From: Pseudomonas lini
GTDB lineage: Bacteria; Pseudomonadota; Gammaproteobacteria; Pseudomonadales; Pseudomonadaceae
NCBI RefSeq assembly: GCF_001042905.1
Contig: NZ_JYLB01000002.1
Coordinates: 124,001-188,000, forward strand
Reading direction: 5' to 3'
DNA length: 64,000 bases
In this document: one piece after another, positions 51,739 through 60,188 of the stretch
Layout: every line of letters begins with the position of its first letter
Position numbering within the stretch: the first letter of the stretch is position 1
Program-made: the position numbers and the translations under genes
The notes under the pieces: model-generated
What the model was told of the DNA's origin: nothing
Seen by the model: only the letters and a program-made list of their open reading frames with translations
Database searches by the model: none

Positions 51739-51761
51739 TATTTGAGTGTCTGCTGGTGCCT

Positions 51762-52073
51762 TTACTTGCTTTCAGGCAGCTCTTCTTCAGATTCGGTCTT
51801 TGTCCGAGCCGGTCGCGGTGTCAGCACCTTCACCACATCATCAATCACTGCCTTGGACATAGCCGTCAAATAATGCGCGGCCCAGGCGTGGCGGTCGGTG
51901 TCTTTTATGTAGGCTGCATCCTCGGTAAATGATTTGGCGAGGAACAGCAGGTCGGAGGCTTGTGACAATGCATCAACGATGGGGACGCCGGCGCGGACGT
52001 TGAACAACGCCTGATCCGAGCAGTAGATGAGCGGGGTGAGGCCGATGGTTTTTAGTTCTGATTGATTGTTCAT
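51762..52073 (-). CDS. DUF3077-like protein
   Basis: The 103-residue protein (MNNQSELKTIGLTPLIYCSD, then LFNVRAGVPIVDALSQASDLLFLAKSF) resembles the DUF3077 family, abundant in Pseudomonas genomes and of unknown function. The ATG at 52073 is preceded by a purine-rich AAGGAAG site. It forms the left edge of the accessory island. Confidence 0.78.
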   Translation of the reverse strand: MNNQSELKTIGLTPLIYCSDQALFNVRAGVPIVDALSQASDLLFLAKSFTEDAAYIKDTDRHAWAAHYLTAMSKAVIDDVVKVLTPRPARTKTESEEELPESK

Positions 52074-52612
52074 GGTCAACTTCCTTGATTTAAGAAGCTG
52101 CCGCATCCGATACCAAGCGAATGGGTGGCAGCTGAGCGCAGGTTGGTAAACCGGGGAATCAAGGAAACCGGCACGCTCGAAAGCGTCCCACGCACAGCTG
52201 CCATAACACAGGATCGCAGGCCAAAAAACGCCTGCAATCGTGTCGGGTGCGCTGTTGCGCCTTATTCCACCGGGTTACCAAGCCCGATCACTGAATGGTC
52301 AGCGACGTCCGGAGAGTATCCCGTCGAAGAAAAACGCAACAAGGCGGCAAAGTGCCCAAACGCACCCAATTGGCAAGATTAGGAGTTTGCCTACAAGGTC
52401 TGCGGGCGTCATCTGATATTGCGACACCTTAAGTAAACGAAACTAAACGTGGCGAGAGCATTCACAAGTCGTTCGGCTCATTTTTTGTAGGCATGGAAAA
52501 ACGCAGGTTGGTAAAATTCGCGTTTTTTGCAGCTTGCTGTATGTCGAATTCGACGCGATACTCTGCGTAGAACTGTGTGTTCAAATTTGCATGAATGTGT
52601 AGAGAGGTGAGT
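52074..52612. other. 539-bp gap without a supported gene
   Basis: The region upstream of the toxin-antitoxin pair holds the promoters of both flanking genes. An 85-codon open frame (52125-52382) lacks a convincing ribosome-binding site and is not accepted. Near 52500 the composition becomes AT-richer, consistent with a promoter for the antitoxin gene. Confidence 0.45.
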
Positions 52613-52903
52613 ATGACGGCATTACTGGAGCGTGCTGACCAAGCGATTTCGGTGACTGCAATGGTCAGGGGGTTCAGCGCGAGGCTAAAAGAGATTTCCA
52701 GCCGAGCCACTGAGCGACTGGTCATTTTCAAAGACAATCAGCCGGCAGCGGTCATTATCAATGTCGATGCGTATCAGGAGATGCTCGACGAGCTTGAGGA
52801 CCTTCGGGTTGAAGCAGCGGCTCGGGAGCGATTGATCGGTTTTGATCAGGTCAAGGCCATCAGCCATGACGATATGCGGGCGCGGTATGCCAGGAAAGAC
52901 TAA
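52613..52903 (+). CDS. Phd/YefM-type antitoxin
   Basis: The 96-residue product has the Phd/YefM pattern: VTAMVRGFSARLKEISS followed by ERLVIFKDNQPAAVIINVDAY and a Leu/Glu-rich C-terminal helix. Such proteins bind DNA through the N-terminus and mask the toxin with the C-terminus. AGAGAGG stands seven bases before the ATG. The toxin gene follows after 11 bp, so the operon is presumably autoregulated. Confidence 0.85.
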   Translation: MTALLERADQAISVTAMVRGFSARLKEISSRATERLVIFKDNQPAAVIINVDAYQEMLDELEDLRVEAAARERLIGFDQVKAISHDDMRARYARKD

Positions 52904-52914
52904 AGGAGCTGTGG

Positions 52915-53202
52915 ATGGTTTGGGGCGTTATCTATCATCCGGAGGTCCAGAAGGATCTGGATCTGCTGGGAGCTGTGGCGGCGAATCGCATTCTTGATGT
53001 TATCGAAGAGCGGATTATCAATGGCGAGCCGGACAAGAGCGGCAAGCCCCTAAGAGCCAGTCTTGCAGGTTGCAGACGGATCCGGACAGGTGACACGCGG
53101 ATTGTTTATCGAGTCGATGGAAAGGCGATCCAGGTTTTGATCGTCGCCGTCGGTGCGCGACGTGATGAAGAGGTTTACGACGCAGCAGAGCGTCGTCTCT
53201 AA
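52915..53202 (+). CDS. RelE/ParE-family toxin
   Basis: The 95-residue protein shows the RelE core: VIYHPEVQKDLDLL, the GKPLRASLAGCRRIRTGDTRIVYRVDG stretch with the basic Arg pair, and VLIVAVGARRDEEVYDAA at its end. RelE toxins cleave mRNA on the ribosome. The gene follows the Phd-type antitoxin, GGAGCTG before the ATG. A strong terminator ends the pair. Confidence 0.87.
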   Translation: MVWGVIYHPEVQKDLDLLGAVAANRILDVIEERIINGEPDKSGKPLRASLAGCRRIRTGDTRIVYRVDGKAIQVLIVAVGARRDEEVYDAAERRL

Positions 53203-53204
53203 TT

Positions 53205-53243
53205 AAAAAGCCCCTGATGCCTTGCGGCCGCGGGGGCTTTTTT
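53205..53243 (+). terminator. terminator of the toxin-antitoxin pair
   Basis: AAAAAGCCCC and GGGGGCTTTTTT close a hairpin of about 38 bases immediately after the toxin stop. Confidence 0.85.
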
Positions 53244-53280
53244 GTAGCCCTTTATCTGAGTTCAGCGCGGGGCTTGACCC

Positions 53281-53297
53281 AATGCCAGTCAGTTAAG
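53281..53297. repeat. 17-bp repeat shared with 61708-61724
   Basis: AATGCCAGTCAGTTAAG occurs here and again at 61708-61724, next to REP elements there. It appears to be a dispersed intergenic sequence of this genome. Confidence 0.6.
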
Positions 53298-53368
53298 GGC
53301 AAATCGGACATGTAGGGCCAGGCTCACCCGCTGGCTGATAATCTGGGGTTTCCCAGTGAAACCTGATC

Positions 53369-53442
53369 AATATCGAAAGGACTTGACGGTTCGATATTTC
53401 CAATGAGACAAGTGTCCACGTTTTATGGAATGTGGACACTTG
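53369..53442 (+). promoter_or_regulatory. operator-like inverted repeats upstream of the HTH-NTase-PP2C operon
   Basis: The perfect 11-bp inverted repeat CAAGTGTCCAC/GTGGACACTTG (53409-53419 and 53432-53442, 12-base spacer) ends 13 bases before the first start codon. A second dyad AATATCGA/TCGATATT (53369-53376, 53391-53398) surrounds a TTGACG (53383-53388) that could be a -35 box. The double-operator layout fits autoregulation by the HTH protein encoded next (inference). Confidence 0.65.
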
Positions 53443-53455
53443 GAGTTTTAGCTTC

Positions 53456-54223
53456 ATGAAGAGTCAAGACATTTTGCTTTTGTTCAAGATGGCTAGCCTG
53501 CACGCCCAGGAAGAAAATCTCTTTGGGAAGATGGAATCTGAGTCGAGTTCGAACATAGTTGAGGAATTGTTGAAGCCCCAGCAGATAAATCGAATGTCGG
53601 CAGGGGGGCAGGTGGGGCAGCCGCTAGCCACCTACTCCGCTGATGGTGAAGAAACTGTGTTCCACCGCCAGGAGTTCAACTCAGCCTTGGGCGATGAGGA
53701 TGGGTGGGAAGGGTGGTCGGAGCCTTTACCTTCTCCGCCGCTGGCGAGCTGGAGTGAAGGTTACTCGTTGCGTGCGTTGTCTGCGTCTCTTGGGCTAAGC
53801 AAAAGCGAGGTTTCAAACTCTATAGCCAGGTGTCGTGAGTCCGGAATTCTCACCAATGACTATGACACCGGGCTTCCGAAGGTTAATCGGCGAGAGCTGC
53901 TGAAAATCACCGAGCACGCTCTGAAATACTTTTTCCCCGTGAAGCCGGGCGCGATGGTTCGCGGTATTCCAACAGGCTTCGCAGCGCCAGCCCTGTCCAA
54001 AAGCATCAAGAGCGCTGGCGGGTTGATTCCGGTTTGGCCTGATGCACTCGGAACTGAGCGTGGTCAGGCGATAGAGCCGCTGTACAAGACGGTGCCGGAA
54101 GCGGTGAAGAGGGACAGAATCCTTTATCACTATCTCGCGCTTGCTGATGCGATCCGTCTTGGTGGTCCGCGAGAGTGTGGTGTGGCGGTTAACATTCTAA
54201 AAGCAGGGATGGGGCTGAAATAA
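53456..54223 (+). CDS. helix-turn-helix protein, first gene of a three-gene accessory operon
   Basis: The 255-residue protein starts MKSQDILLLFKMASLH and after a linker of about 85 residues has a winged-helix-like core (YSLRALSASLGLSKSEVSNSIARCRESGIL). The C-terminal half contains GAMVRGIPTGFAAPALSKSI and PVWPDALGTERGQAIEPLYKTVPEA, a conserved-looking region of unknown role. Related proteins usually lie beside a nucleotidyltransferase, as here (next gene begins 2 bases after the stop). A role as transcriptional repressor or antitoxin is inferred. The long acidic linker between the first helix and the HTH is unusual. Confidence 0.75.
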   Translation: MKSQDILLLFKMASLHAQEENLFGKMESESSSNIVEELLKPQQINRMSAGGQVGQPLATYSADGEETVFHRQEFNSALGDEDGWEGWSEPLPSPPLASWSEGYSLRALSASLGLSKSEVSNSIARCRESGILTNDYDTGLPKVNRRELLKITEHALKYFFPVKPGAMVRGIPTGFAAPALSKSIKSAGGLIPVWPDALGTERGQAIEPLYKTVPEAVKRDRILYHYLALADAIRLGGPRECGVAVNILKAGMGLK

Positions 54224-54224
54224 G

Positions 54225-54923
54225 ATGTCATCAAACGCTGATCACAATTATGAGCTCATAGAATTTGTTGCAGACGGCTTGGGAGAGGCGTTTCTCGCTG
54301 AGGTTGCCTTTGTCGGCGGTTGCACCACGGCCATGCTGGTCACTGATACTGCTGTGCTGGACGACATTCGTTTCACCGATGATGTTGACCTAGTGATCGA
54401 GCTGGCAGGCATTAGCGCCTGGCAACACCTCACAGAACGGCTGGCGACCAAGAACTTCAAGATCACCGGTGAGGATGAAGTCAACTGTCGTTTCCGCTTC
54501 AACGACGTCGTCGTTGACGTGATGCCTTCTGATCCCGAAGTTCTCGGATATGCCAACCGTTGGTTCGTGGAGGGGCTGGCGAGGGCCGATAAATTTACGT
54601 TGCCCAGCGGTACCGTGATCCAGATATTTAAACCGACCTACTTTCTTGCGACGAAACTAGAGGCTTTTAGCGGTCGCGGTGAGGGCGATCCCTTCCACAA
54701 AGACGTCGAAGACATAATCATCTTGATTGATGGTCGTACAGAGCTTTTGGAAGAAGTTCGCCAAGCTGAGTCGGAGCTCAAAGAATTCATCACGGCTGGA
54801 ATTCGAGAACTCACGGTGCTCAGTGGTATCGACTACGTGATTGAAAGCTCGGGCTCGGTGCAGGCTAATCCGGGTAGAGGGCGAATCATTCACAAGCGCA
54901 TGAAGGACCTGGGCAGCGCATGA
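54225..54923 (+). CDS. AbiEii-like nucleotidyltransferase
   Basis: The 232-residue protein has the nucleotidyltransferase signature FVGGCTTAMLVTDTAVLDDI followed by RFTDDVDLVIEL, giving a GG...DxD site (DVD at about residues 52-54), and a third acidic position in VVVDVMPSD. The C-terminal half (FKPTYFLATKLEAFSGRGEGDP, then HKDVEDIIILIDGR) matches the AbiEii/AbiGii toxin-like group, whose members modify tRNA or other targets and act as toxins or phage-defence effectors. It follows the HTH gene by 1 bp and overlaps the phosphatase gene by 4 bp. Confidence 0.82.
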   Translation: MSSNADHNYELIEFVADGLGEAFLAEVAFVGGCTTAMLVTDTAVLDDIRFTDDVDLVIELAGISAWQHLTERLATKNFKITGEDEVNCRFRFNDVVVDVMPSDPEVLGYANRWFVEGLARADKFTLPSGTVIQIFKPTYFLATKLEAFSGRGEGDPFHKDVEDIIILIDGRTELLEEVRQAESELKEFITAGIRELTVLSGIDYVIESSGSVQANPGRGRIIHKRMKDLGSA

Positions 54924-55591
54924 GATACGGCACCAGATCAGTAATAGGGCGGACCAGGAAAGCCAATCATGACTGTGCTGGAGCTCTCTGCGATGGCGAC
55001 AGAGGGCTATTCGTCATCACGGATGGTACGTCGAAACCCGGCAGTGGTCAGCTGGCTGAATGCTTCGTAAAAGGTGTTTTAGCGGCCTACCCGAAACACA
55101 TGGATCGGGAGGGCGATATCACTGAGCGCGGAGCAGTTGAGCGGGTACTTGGTTCAGTGCTGGCCGAGCTTCACCCCGCTTTGTTTGCGGACCAGACAGG
55201 GGCCACGTGTTACCTGATCGGTTTCGCTGCTCATGGGAAGCTCACGCTTGCGTATGAGGGTGACTGTTCGTGTGGTGTAGTGACACCGGCAGGCACGATC
55301 GAGTGGATTACGCCGCCCCACTGCAAGGCCAATTGGAGGCGCGACCGTTCGCACAGTGAGTTGGCGCAAGATCCGGCTCGAAACTGGGTAACCCGATGCC
55401 TGAAGGTTAGTCGTGCTCCAAACCCTGACTTTGTTTTTCACCCATTGGCCGTCGGTGAGCGACTGGTGTTCGTAACCGATGGCTTCTGGGCAGAGTTAAC
55501 GGAGTCGCAGCAAAGCAGCTTGCTGGCAGCACCGGATAGCGACTTTATCGCTGTTGAAGATGACGTAACGTGGATAGATGTTCAGCTTTAG
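54920..55591 (+). CDS. PP2C-like protein phosphatase
   Basis: The 223-residue protein resembles PP2C/PPM metal-dependent Ser/Thr phosphatases: RTRKANHDCAG (metal-site Asn-x-Asp), LFVITDGTSKPGSGQLAECFV (the DG motif), LTLAYEGDCSCGVV (the GD motif) and RLVFVTDGFWAEL (second DG). The ATG overlaps the nucleotidyltransferase stop, so the phosphatase is made with that enzyme. A kinase is not encoded nearby. Linking a phosphatase with a toxin-like nucleotidyltransferase suggests control by reversible phosphorylation, which is inference. Confidence 0.78.
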   Translation: MRYGTRSVIGRTRKANHDCAGALCDGDRGLFVITDGTSKPGSGQLAECFVKGVLAAYPKHMDREGDITERGAVERVLGSVLAELHPALFADQTGATCYLIGFAAHGKLTLAYEGDCSCGVVTPAGTIEWITPPHCKANWRRDRSHSELAQDPARNWVTRCLKVSRAPNPDFVFHPLAVGERLVFVTDGFWAELTESQQSSLLAAPDSDFIAVEDDVTWIDVQL

Positions 55592-55656
55592 TCTTGGAAG
55601 CACAGAGCATCGACATAAAGTCCGGCTAGCTGGTAGCGCTTCATGTTTGTACATGT

Positions 55657-55696
55657 AAAAAAGCCCCCGCAACCATAAGGGTGCGGGGGCTTTTTT
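55657..55696. terminator. terminator after the three-gene operon
   Basis: AAAAAAGCCCCCGCA and TGCGGGGGCTTTTTT form a long stem with T-runs on both strands, ending both this operon and the convergent acvB gene. Confidence 0.85.
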
Positions 55697-55712
55697 GTGC
55701 GCGCGGCTCAGA

Positions 55713-57011
55713 TCACTCTTGAGCAGCCGTCTCCTTCGCTTGACGCTTCTCGATCACATCCACCAACCGCTTGGCCAACGCCGGGTAGTTCTCGTCGAAG
55801 TGATGGCCGCCAGGCAGTTTCATCGCTTCGCCCACGGCGGTCTTGTCGGTGCAGCCGCTCTCGTCGACTTCTTCTTCGCCGTAGATGCACACCACTTTTG
55901 CCGGCGGCAGCTTGGCCATTTCCGGGCCGGTGGCGGCTTCTTTGCCGGCGTTGCCTAGCCAGCCTTCGACTTCGATTTCGAAGCTGCCGGTGCGGGCGAA
56001 GGCCAGCAGGATGATTGCGTCGACGCGCTGCTGCTCCGCTTCCGGCAGGCGGTTGTAGATGGCGGGCAATACGTCCGCGCCGAATGAGTAGCCGGTCAGG
56101 ATGAAGCGCTTGGTGCCCCATTTCTGCCGGTAGTGCTGCATCAATTCGGTCAGGTCCAGAGCGCTTTGTTCCGGGCTCTTGTGCTGCCAGTAGTAGCGCA
56201 GGGTGTCGATGCCGACTACCGGGTAGCCGATCTTCGCCATCTCGCCGGCCACGTCGCGGTCCAGGTCGCGCCAGCCGCCGTCGCCGGAAAGGAACAGGGT
56301 GACGGTGTCCTTGGCCTGGCCGGCCGGGACTTCGACCACCGGGATCTGCAGGCCACCAGCGGCTTTATCGCCGCCAACGAGGATTTTGCGCAGTTCGTTG
56401 TTCAGCACTTGCGGCAGGTTGATGTCGTAGTCGCTGATGCTGGTTTCGGCATTGGGCTGATCACGTACGAAACCGGCACTGGCGTCGTCCGGGTTGTCGT
56501 TCCATGCCACGAGCCAGTGGCCGTGGGCGGCGCTTTTTGGCAGCAGGTGAGTGCAGGCGCCGGGCTTTTCCAGGGCCAGATCAACTGAAATGGCCTGGGC
56601 CTTGTCGTCCTTCTGCTCCGACAACCAGCGCCACGCGAGCACGGCGCCAGGGCCGATGCCGCTGACCAGAGTGGCCGGGCCTTTCAGTTCGCGCAGACCC
56701 GCTTGCAGGGCGCGGCTTTGCAGCAGGCAGTCCTTGGGCAGGATCACCTGGACGATCTGCGCCGAGGCGCTGCGGCTCAGGGTGGTCAATTGCTTGTCAT
56801 TGAGTTTCTGGTCGTCATTGACCGCCACCAGCACCTGAGCCTTCGGCGTGGTGCCGGGGATGACGCGGGTCATCGCGGCGCCATCGGCCGGCGTCAGCCG
56901 TTCGAGGGTCGGTTCTGGTGCCGGGCGTTTCAGGTACCAGTAACCGCCACCGACAATCAGGGCCAGCACTACCAGTGTGGCCAGTACGTACCGCAGGGAG
57001 CGTTGAATCAT
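55713..57011 (-). CDS. acvB: aminoacyl-phosphatidylglycerol hydrolase (AcvB/VirJ family)
   Basis: The 432-residue protein has an N-terminal membrane anchor (YVLATLVVLALIVGGGYWYL), an N-terminal domain and a VirJ alpha/beta-hydrolase domain with FLSGDGGWRDLDRDV, the nucleophile in LTGYSFGADVLP and the His in LPGGHHFDENYP. Homologues in P. aeruginosa (PA0919) and Agrobacterium AcvB hydrolyse alanyl- or lysyl-phosphatidylglycerol in the periplasm. Its start overlaps the mprF stop by ATGA, so synthesis and removal of the lipid are encoded together. Confidence 0.88.
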   Translation of the reverse strand: MIQRSLRYVLATLVVLALIVGGGYWYLKRPAPEPTLERLTPADGAAMTRVIPGTTPKAQVLVAVNDDQKLNDKQLTTLSRSASAQIVQVILPKDCLLQSRALQAGLRELKGPATLVSGIGPGAVLAWRWLSEQKDDKAQAISVDLALEKPGACTHLLPKSAAHGHWLVAWNDNPDDASAGFVRDQPNAETSISDYDINLPQVLNNELRKILVGGDKAAGGLQIPVVEVPAGQAKDTVTLFLSGDGGWRDLDRDVAGEMAKIGYPVVGIDTLRYYWQHKSPEQSALDLTELMQHYRQKWGTKRFILTGYSFGADVLPAIYNRLPEAEQQRVDAIILLAFARTGSFEIEVEGWLGNAGKEAATGPEMAKLPPAKVVCIYGEEEVDESGCTDKTAVGEAMKLPGGHHFDENYPALAKRLVDVIEKRQAKETAAQE

Positions 57012-59656
57012 CAGCGTTTCACCAATCCAGTCAAGCCACCCGCAATCAGGGCGGCAGTGTCGGCCAGGGCCACCAGCGGATCGAGTCCGGCGGGCACGGC
57101 CATATAACGGGGTTCCCAGTCGGGCTGGAACTTGTCTTTGAAGCGGCGCAAACCTTGGAAGTTGTACAGCTGCTCACCACGGCGGAATACCATCGAGCCC
57201 AGGCGCTGGGTCAATGGTGCGCCGCGCCGGGGTTGCAACCCCGACAACGGCACCATGCCCAGGCTGAAGCGCGCGTATCCATGATTTTTATAATGTTGAA
57301 TCAGACCGACCATCATGAACTCCATGGTCAGCTTGGGGGCGTCGGGGTGCGCGCGCATCAGGTCGAGGCTGGCCAGGTCATGGCCGTAGGTCTCAAGCAG
57401 GTTGGCGAACGCCACCGGGCGTCCTTCGAAACGAATCACCGCGACACGGAAGTGCTTGAGGTAGTCATCACTGAAACGCCCGAGCGAGAAGCCTTTCTCG
57501 CGCACGTTTTTACCAGTCAGCCAGGCATCGGAAATCACCTTGAGCTCATCCATCGGCGCTTGCCCCGGCTCATGGATTTCCAGCGACAGGCCATCACGGG
57601 TGCCACGATTCCAGGTGTAGCGCAGGTCCTTCATCTCTTTGCCTTTGGCTTCGAGATCAAAGCGGTGCAAATCGACCCGGGCTTCTTCGCCGAGTTTGAT
57701 CGCGGTCAGGCCAATGTCCATGTAGTACGGCAGGTTCTCGGCACGTACTTGATAAAACACAGGGCGGGCGTGATGGATATCGCACAGGTCGCGGAACTGC
57801 CAGATCATTTCCGCCCGTTGCTGGCTCGGGCCGATCGGGTCGTACAACGCTACCAGGCTGCGACCACGGCGGGCGTACATCAGAAACGCCTCGTCGTTGG
57901 GGTGAAACAGCAGCGCCTTGTCACCGGTCAGGGCCAGGCCGCCATCCGGTTGGGACGAGGCCATGAGAATCTTTACCGCGCGGTCCAGCTCATCGGGCGT
58001 TGGCAGATGGATCACCGGGCGCGCGGTGCGCAGCAGCCAGGTCAGGGACACCACCACCAGCAGGACCGCGGCGCCGAGCAGCGAGCGCAGGCCACGCGGG
58101 GCATCGGCGTCGAGGGTGAACTGCCACCAGAGTTGATGGCTGTAGGGTACGTCCTGATAGGCGAACAGCAGCAACCAGATCGACGCGCCGAGTACGCAGA
58201 GGCTGGCCACCAGGTACAGCGGCGAAAACGGTACTTCGGTCAGGCGACTGGGCCGATAGAACGAACGCCGGAAAACCCCCAGCAAACTCGCCGTCAGGGT
58301 CATCAGGCAAGCCTCTTCCCAGTCGAAGCCTTTAAGCAGAGAGAGCAGGGCGCCGACCAACAACAGAATGGTGGTCAGCATCCACGCGGCTGACAGGCGG
58401 CGACGCAACCCCTGAGCCAGCAGCAGGCAGAGGACACCTACAAGACTAGCGCCGAAGTGCGAGGCGTCGACCAAGCGATGCGGAATCAGAAAACCGATGT
58501 GTTCAAGGCGGGTATCGATCTCCGGCGTCACACCGGAAAACAGCAGCACCACGCCGGACAGGAACACCAGTACCGCCAGAATCGGCGCGGCCATGCCAGA
58601 TGCGGCACGCAAGGACTGGCGCGATTGAAACAGGCGCTGGCCTTCGTTGACCAGCAGCAGTACGCAAGCCACCAGCAGCGGCAACACCACGTAGATCAGA
58701 CGGTAGAGCAGCAGGGCGGCGGCCAGTGGTGCGGCACCGAGTTTGTCGGCGAAGGCAGCGAGCAAAATCGCTTCGAATACCCCGACACCGCCCGGCACAT
58801 GGCTGAGTACGCCAGCGGCCAGGGCCAATAGATAGACCAGCAGGAACGCACCAAAGGGCGGCGCTTCCGGCAACAACAGATAGAGCACGGTCGCGGCGGC
58901 GGCCACGTCCAGAGCGGTGATGACTAATTGCAGGAACGTCAGGCGGCGACCCGGCAGGCGCAAGGTGCGGCGGCCGACCTTGACCAGCAGGTTGTCCGGG
59001 TAAGGCTGTTCTGGCAAGCGACGGCGATAGATGCCAATGGCCAGTACGGTGGAGAGCAGCAGCACGGCCACTGCAATCGCACCCAGCAACGTCTCGGAGA
59101 AACCCAGGGCTGCGGAGGCGGCGGGCAGGTTGCTGAGGGTGGCGAGGGCGGCCAGGGGCGGGAGGGCGCAGCCGAGCGAGAGACTGGCAAACAAGGTCAT
59201 GTGCGCGACTTCCGAAGCCCCCACACCATGACGTGCATATAAACGGTAGCGAACCGAGCCACCCGATAACAGCGAAAGGCCGATGGCATTGCCAATGGCA
59301 AATGCGGTGAAGCCGCCCAATGCCAATATTCGCGGCGCCAGCGTCACGCCGGCATAACGGCTGGCCGACCATTCGTAACCCAGCAGAATGATGAAGCCGA
59401 TGACGGTCGCGCCGAGTGCACCCAGCAAGGCCGGTTTCGGTACTTCCAGAATCGAGTCGTGCAGCGCGTACAGATCGAGTTCGCTCAGCAGGTGACGACA
59501 GGCAATCAGCGCGATGGCGAACAACAGCAAAGTGACTGCCAGCCCGATGGGCTGACGATATTTGCTGATTCGATCCAGCAAGCGCAGACGCTCGGCTTTG
59601 ATCGGTTGTGTCGCAGTGACGGTGTCTTGTGAATCAGACGAGTTGGCGCGCATCAA
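57011..59656 (-). CDS. mprF: aminoacyl-phosphatidylglycerol synthase/flippase (MprF)
   Basis: MprF transfers an amino acid from tRNA to phosphatidylglycerol and flips the product, reducing the negative charge of the membrane and raising tolerance to cationic peptides and acid. The 881-residue protein has an N-terminal flippase part with about 14 membrane segments (to about residue 530) and a C-terminal soluble synthase domain (from about 540; DKALLFHPNDEAFLMYARRGRSLVALYDPIGP, then RFEGRPVAFANLL). In P. aeruginosa the homologue PA0920 makes alanyl-PG, so alanine is the likely donor residue here. Confidence 0.93.
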   Translation of the reverse strand: MMRANSSDSQDTVTATQPIKAERLRLLDRISKYRQPIGLAVTLLLFAIALIACRHLLSELDLYALHDSILEVPKPALLGALGATVIGFIILLGYEWSASRYAGVTLAPRILALGGFTAFAIGNAIGLSLLSGGSVRYRLYARHGVGASEVAHMTLFASLSLGCALPPLAALATLSNLPAASAALGFSETLLGAIAVAVLLLSTVLAIGIYRRRLPEQPYPDNLLVKVGRRTLRLPGRRLTFLQLVITALDVAAAATVLYLLLPEAPPFGAFLLVYLLALAAGVLSHVPGGVGVFEAILLAAFADKLGAAPLAAALLLYRLIYVVLPLLVACVLLLVNEGQRLFQSRQSLRAASGMAAPILAVLVFLSGVVLLFSGVTPEIDTRLEHIGFLIPHRLVDASHFGASLVGVLCLLLAQGLRRRLSAAWMLTTILLLVGALLSLLKGFDWEEACLMTLTASLLGVFRRSFYRPSRLTEVPFSPLYLVASLCVLGASIWLLLFAYQDVPYSHQLWWQFTLDADAPRGLRSLLGAAVLLVVVSLTWLLRTARPVIHLPTPDELDRAVKILMASSQPDGGLALTGDKALLFHPNDEAFLMYARRGRSLVALYDPIGPSQQRAEMIWQFRDLCDIHHARPVFYQVRAENLPYYMDIGLTAIKLGEEARVDLHRFDLEAKGKEMKDLRYTWNRGTRDGLSLEIHEPGQAPMDELKVISDAWLTGKNVREKGFSLGRFSDDYLKHFRVAVIRFEGRPVAFANLLETYGHDLASLDLMRAHPDAPKLTMEFMMVGLIQHYKNHGYARFSLGMVPLSGLQPRRGAPLTQRLGSMVFRRGEQLYNFQGLRRFKDKFQPDWEPRYMAVPAGLDPLVALADTAALIAGGLTGLVKR

Positions 59657-59893
59657 TCACCTCTTGGATTGTGCGCGACAGGATGGAGGTATCCAGCCAA
59701 GTTACCAATCCCTGTGGAAAAAAATAATCACAAATATTAACGCCTCTCACCGGATGTGGGCGATGGCGCGTCATTCAGTCGTAGGAAGTTTCATCTGTGG
59801 TTCAGCCTGCGCTGAACTCACAGTCTGGCGATCCCGAACGGCTCGCTGCACAGTGACAGATCATTGTTGCGAAAGGACTTTTTCAACAGATAC

Positions 59894-59925
59894 AAAAAAG
59901 GCCACTCTTTCGAGTAGCCTTTTTT
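59894..59925 (-). terminator. terminator of the first tRNA-fMet gene
   Basis: On the minus strand AAAAAAGGCTACTCG pairs with CGAGTAGCC-like sequence (stem GGCTACTCG-AAAG-AGTGGCC) followed by six T. The same sequence recurs at 60189-60221. Confidence 0.8.
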
Positions 59926-59931
59926 GATGTT

Positions 59932-60008
<77 letters not shown>

Positions 60009-60188
60009 TCTGTGTGGCGGCATTCTACAGGCGAACGCCGGAGTGTCAACCGTTAATCCCAGTATGGCTCAAATAAGTGTAAAGCGACGGTGAACGGTAG
60101 CAGGGGAGACCTAAGTTTCGGAATCAGAACGATTTCTTGTTTCTGCGCCGAAAGGCTAGACCGCTGATTTTTATAAAACAGGCGCGCA

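Noticed and set aside
52125..52382. An 85-codon open frame upstream of the Phd antitoxin
   Set aside because: No convincing ribosome-binding site and Arg/Pro-rich irregular composition; it could be part of a repeat, but there is not enough evidence to call a gene.
56918..58393. A 491-codon plus-strand open frame opposite mprF
   Set aside because: Gln/His-rich shadow translation without a start signal; mprF is well supported on the minus strand.
59562..59927. A 121-codon plus-strand open frame between mprF and the tRNA genes
   Set aside because: It begins inside mprF in antisense and runs into the tRNA terminator; no ribosome-binding site or family resemblance.
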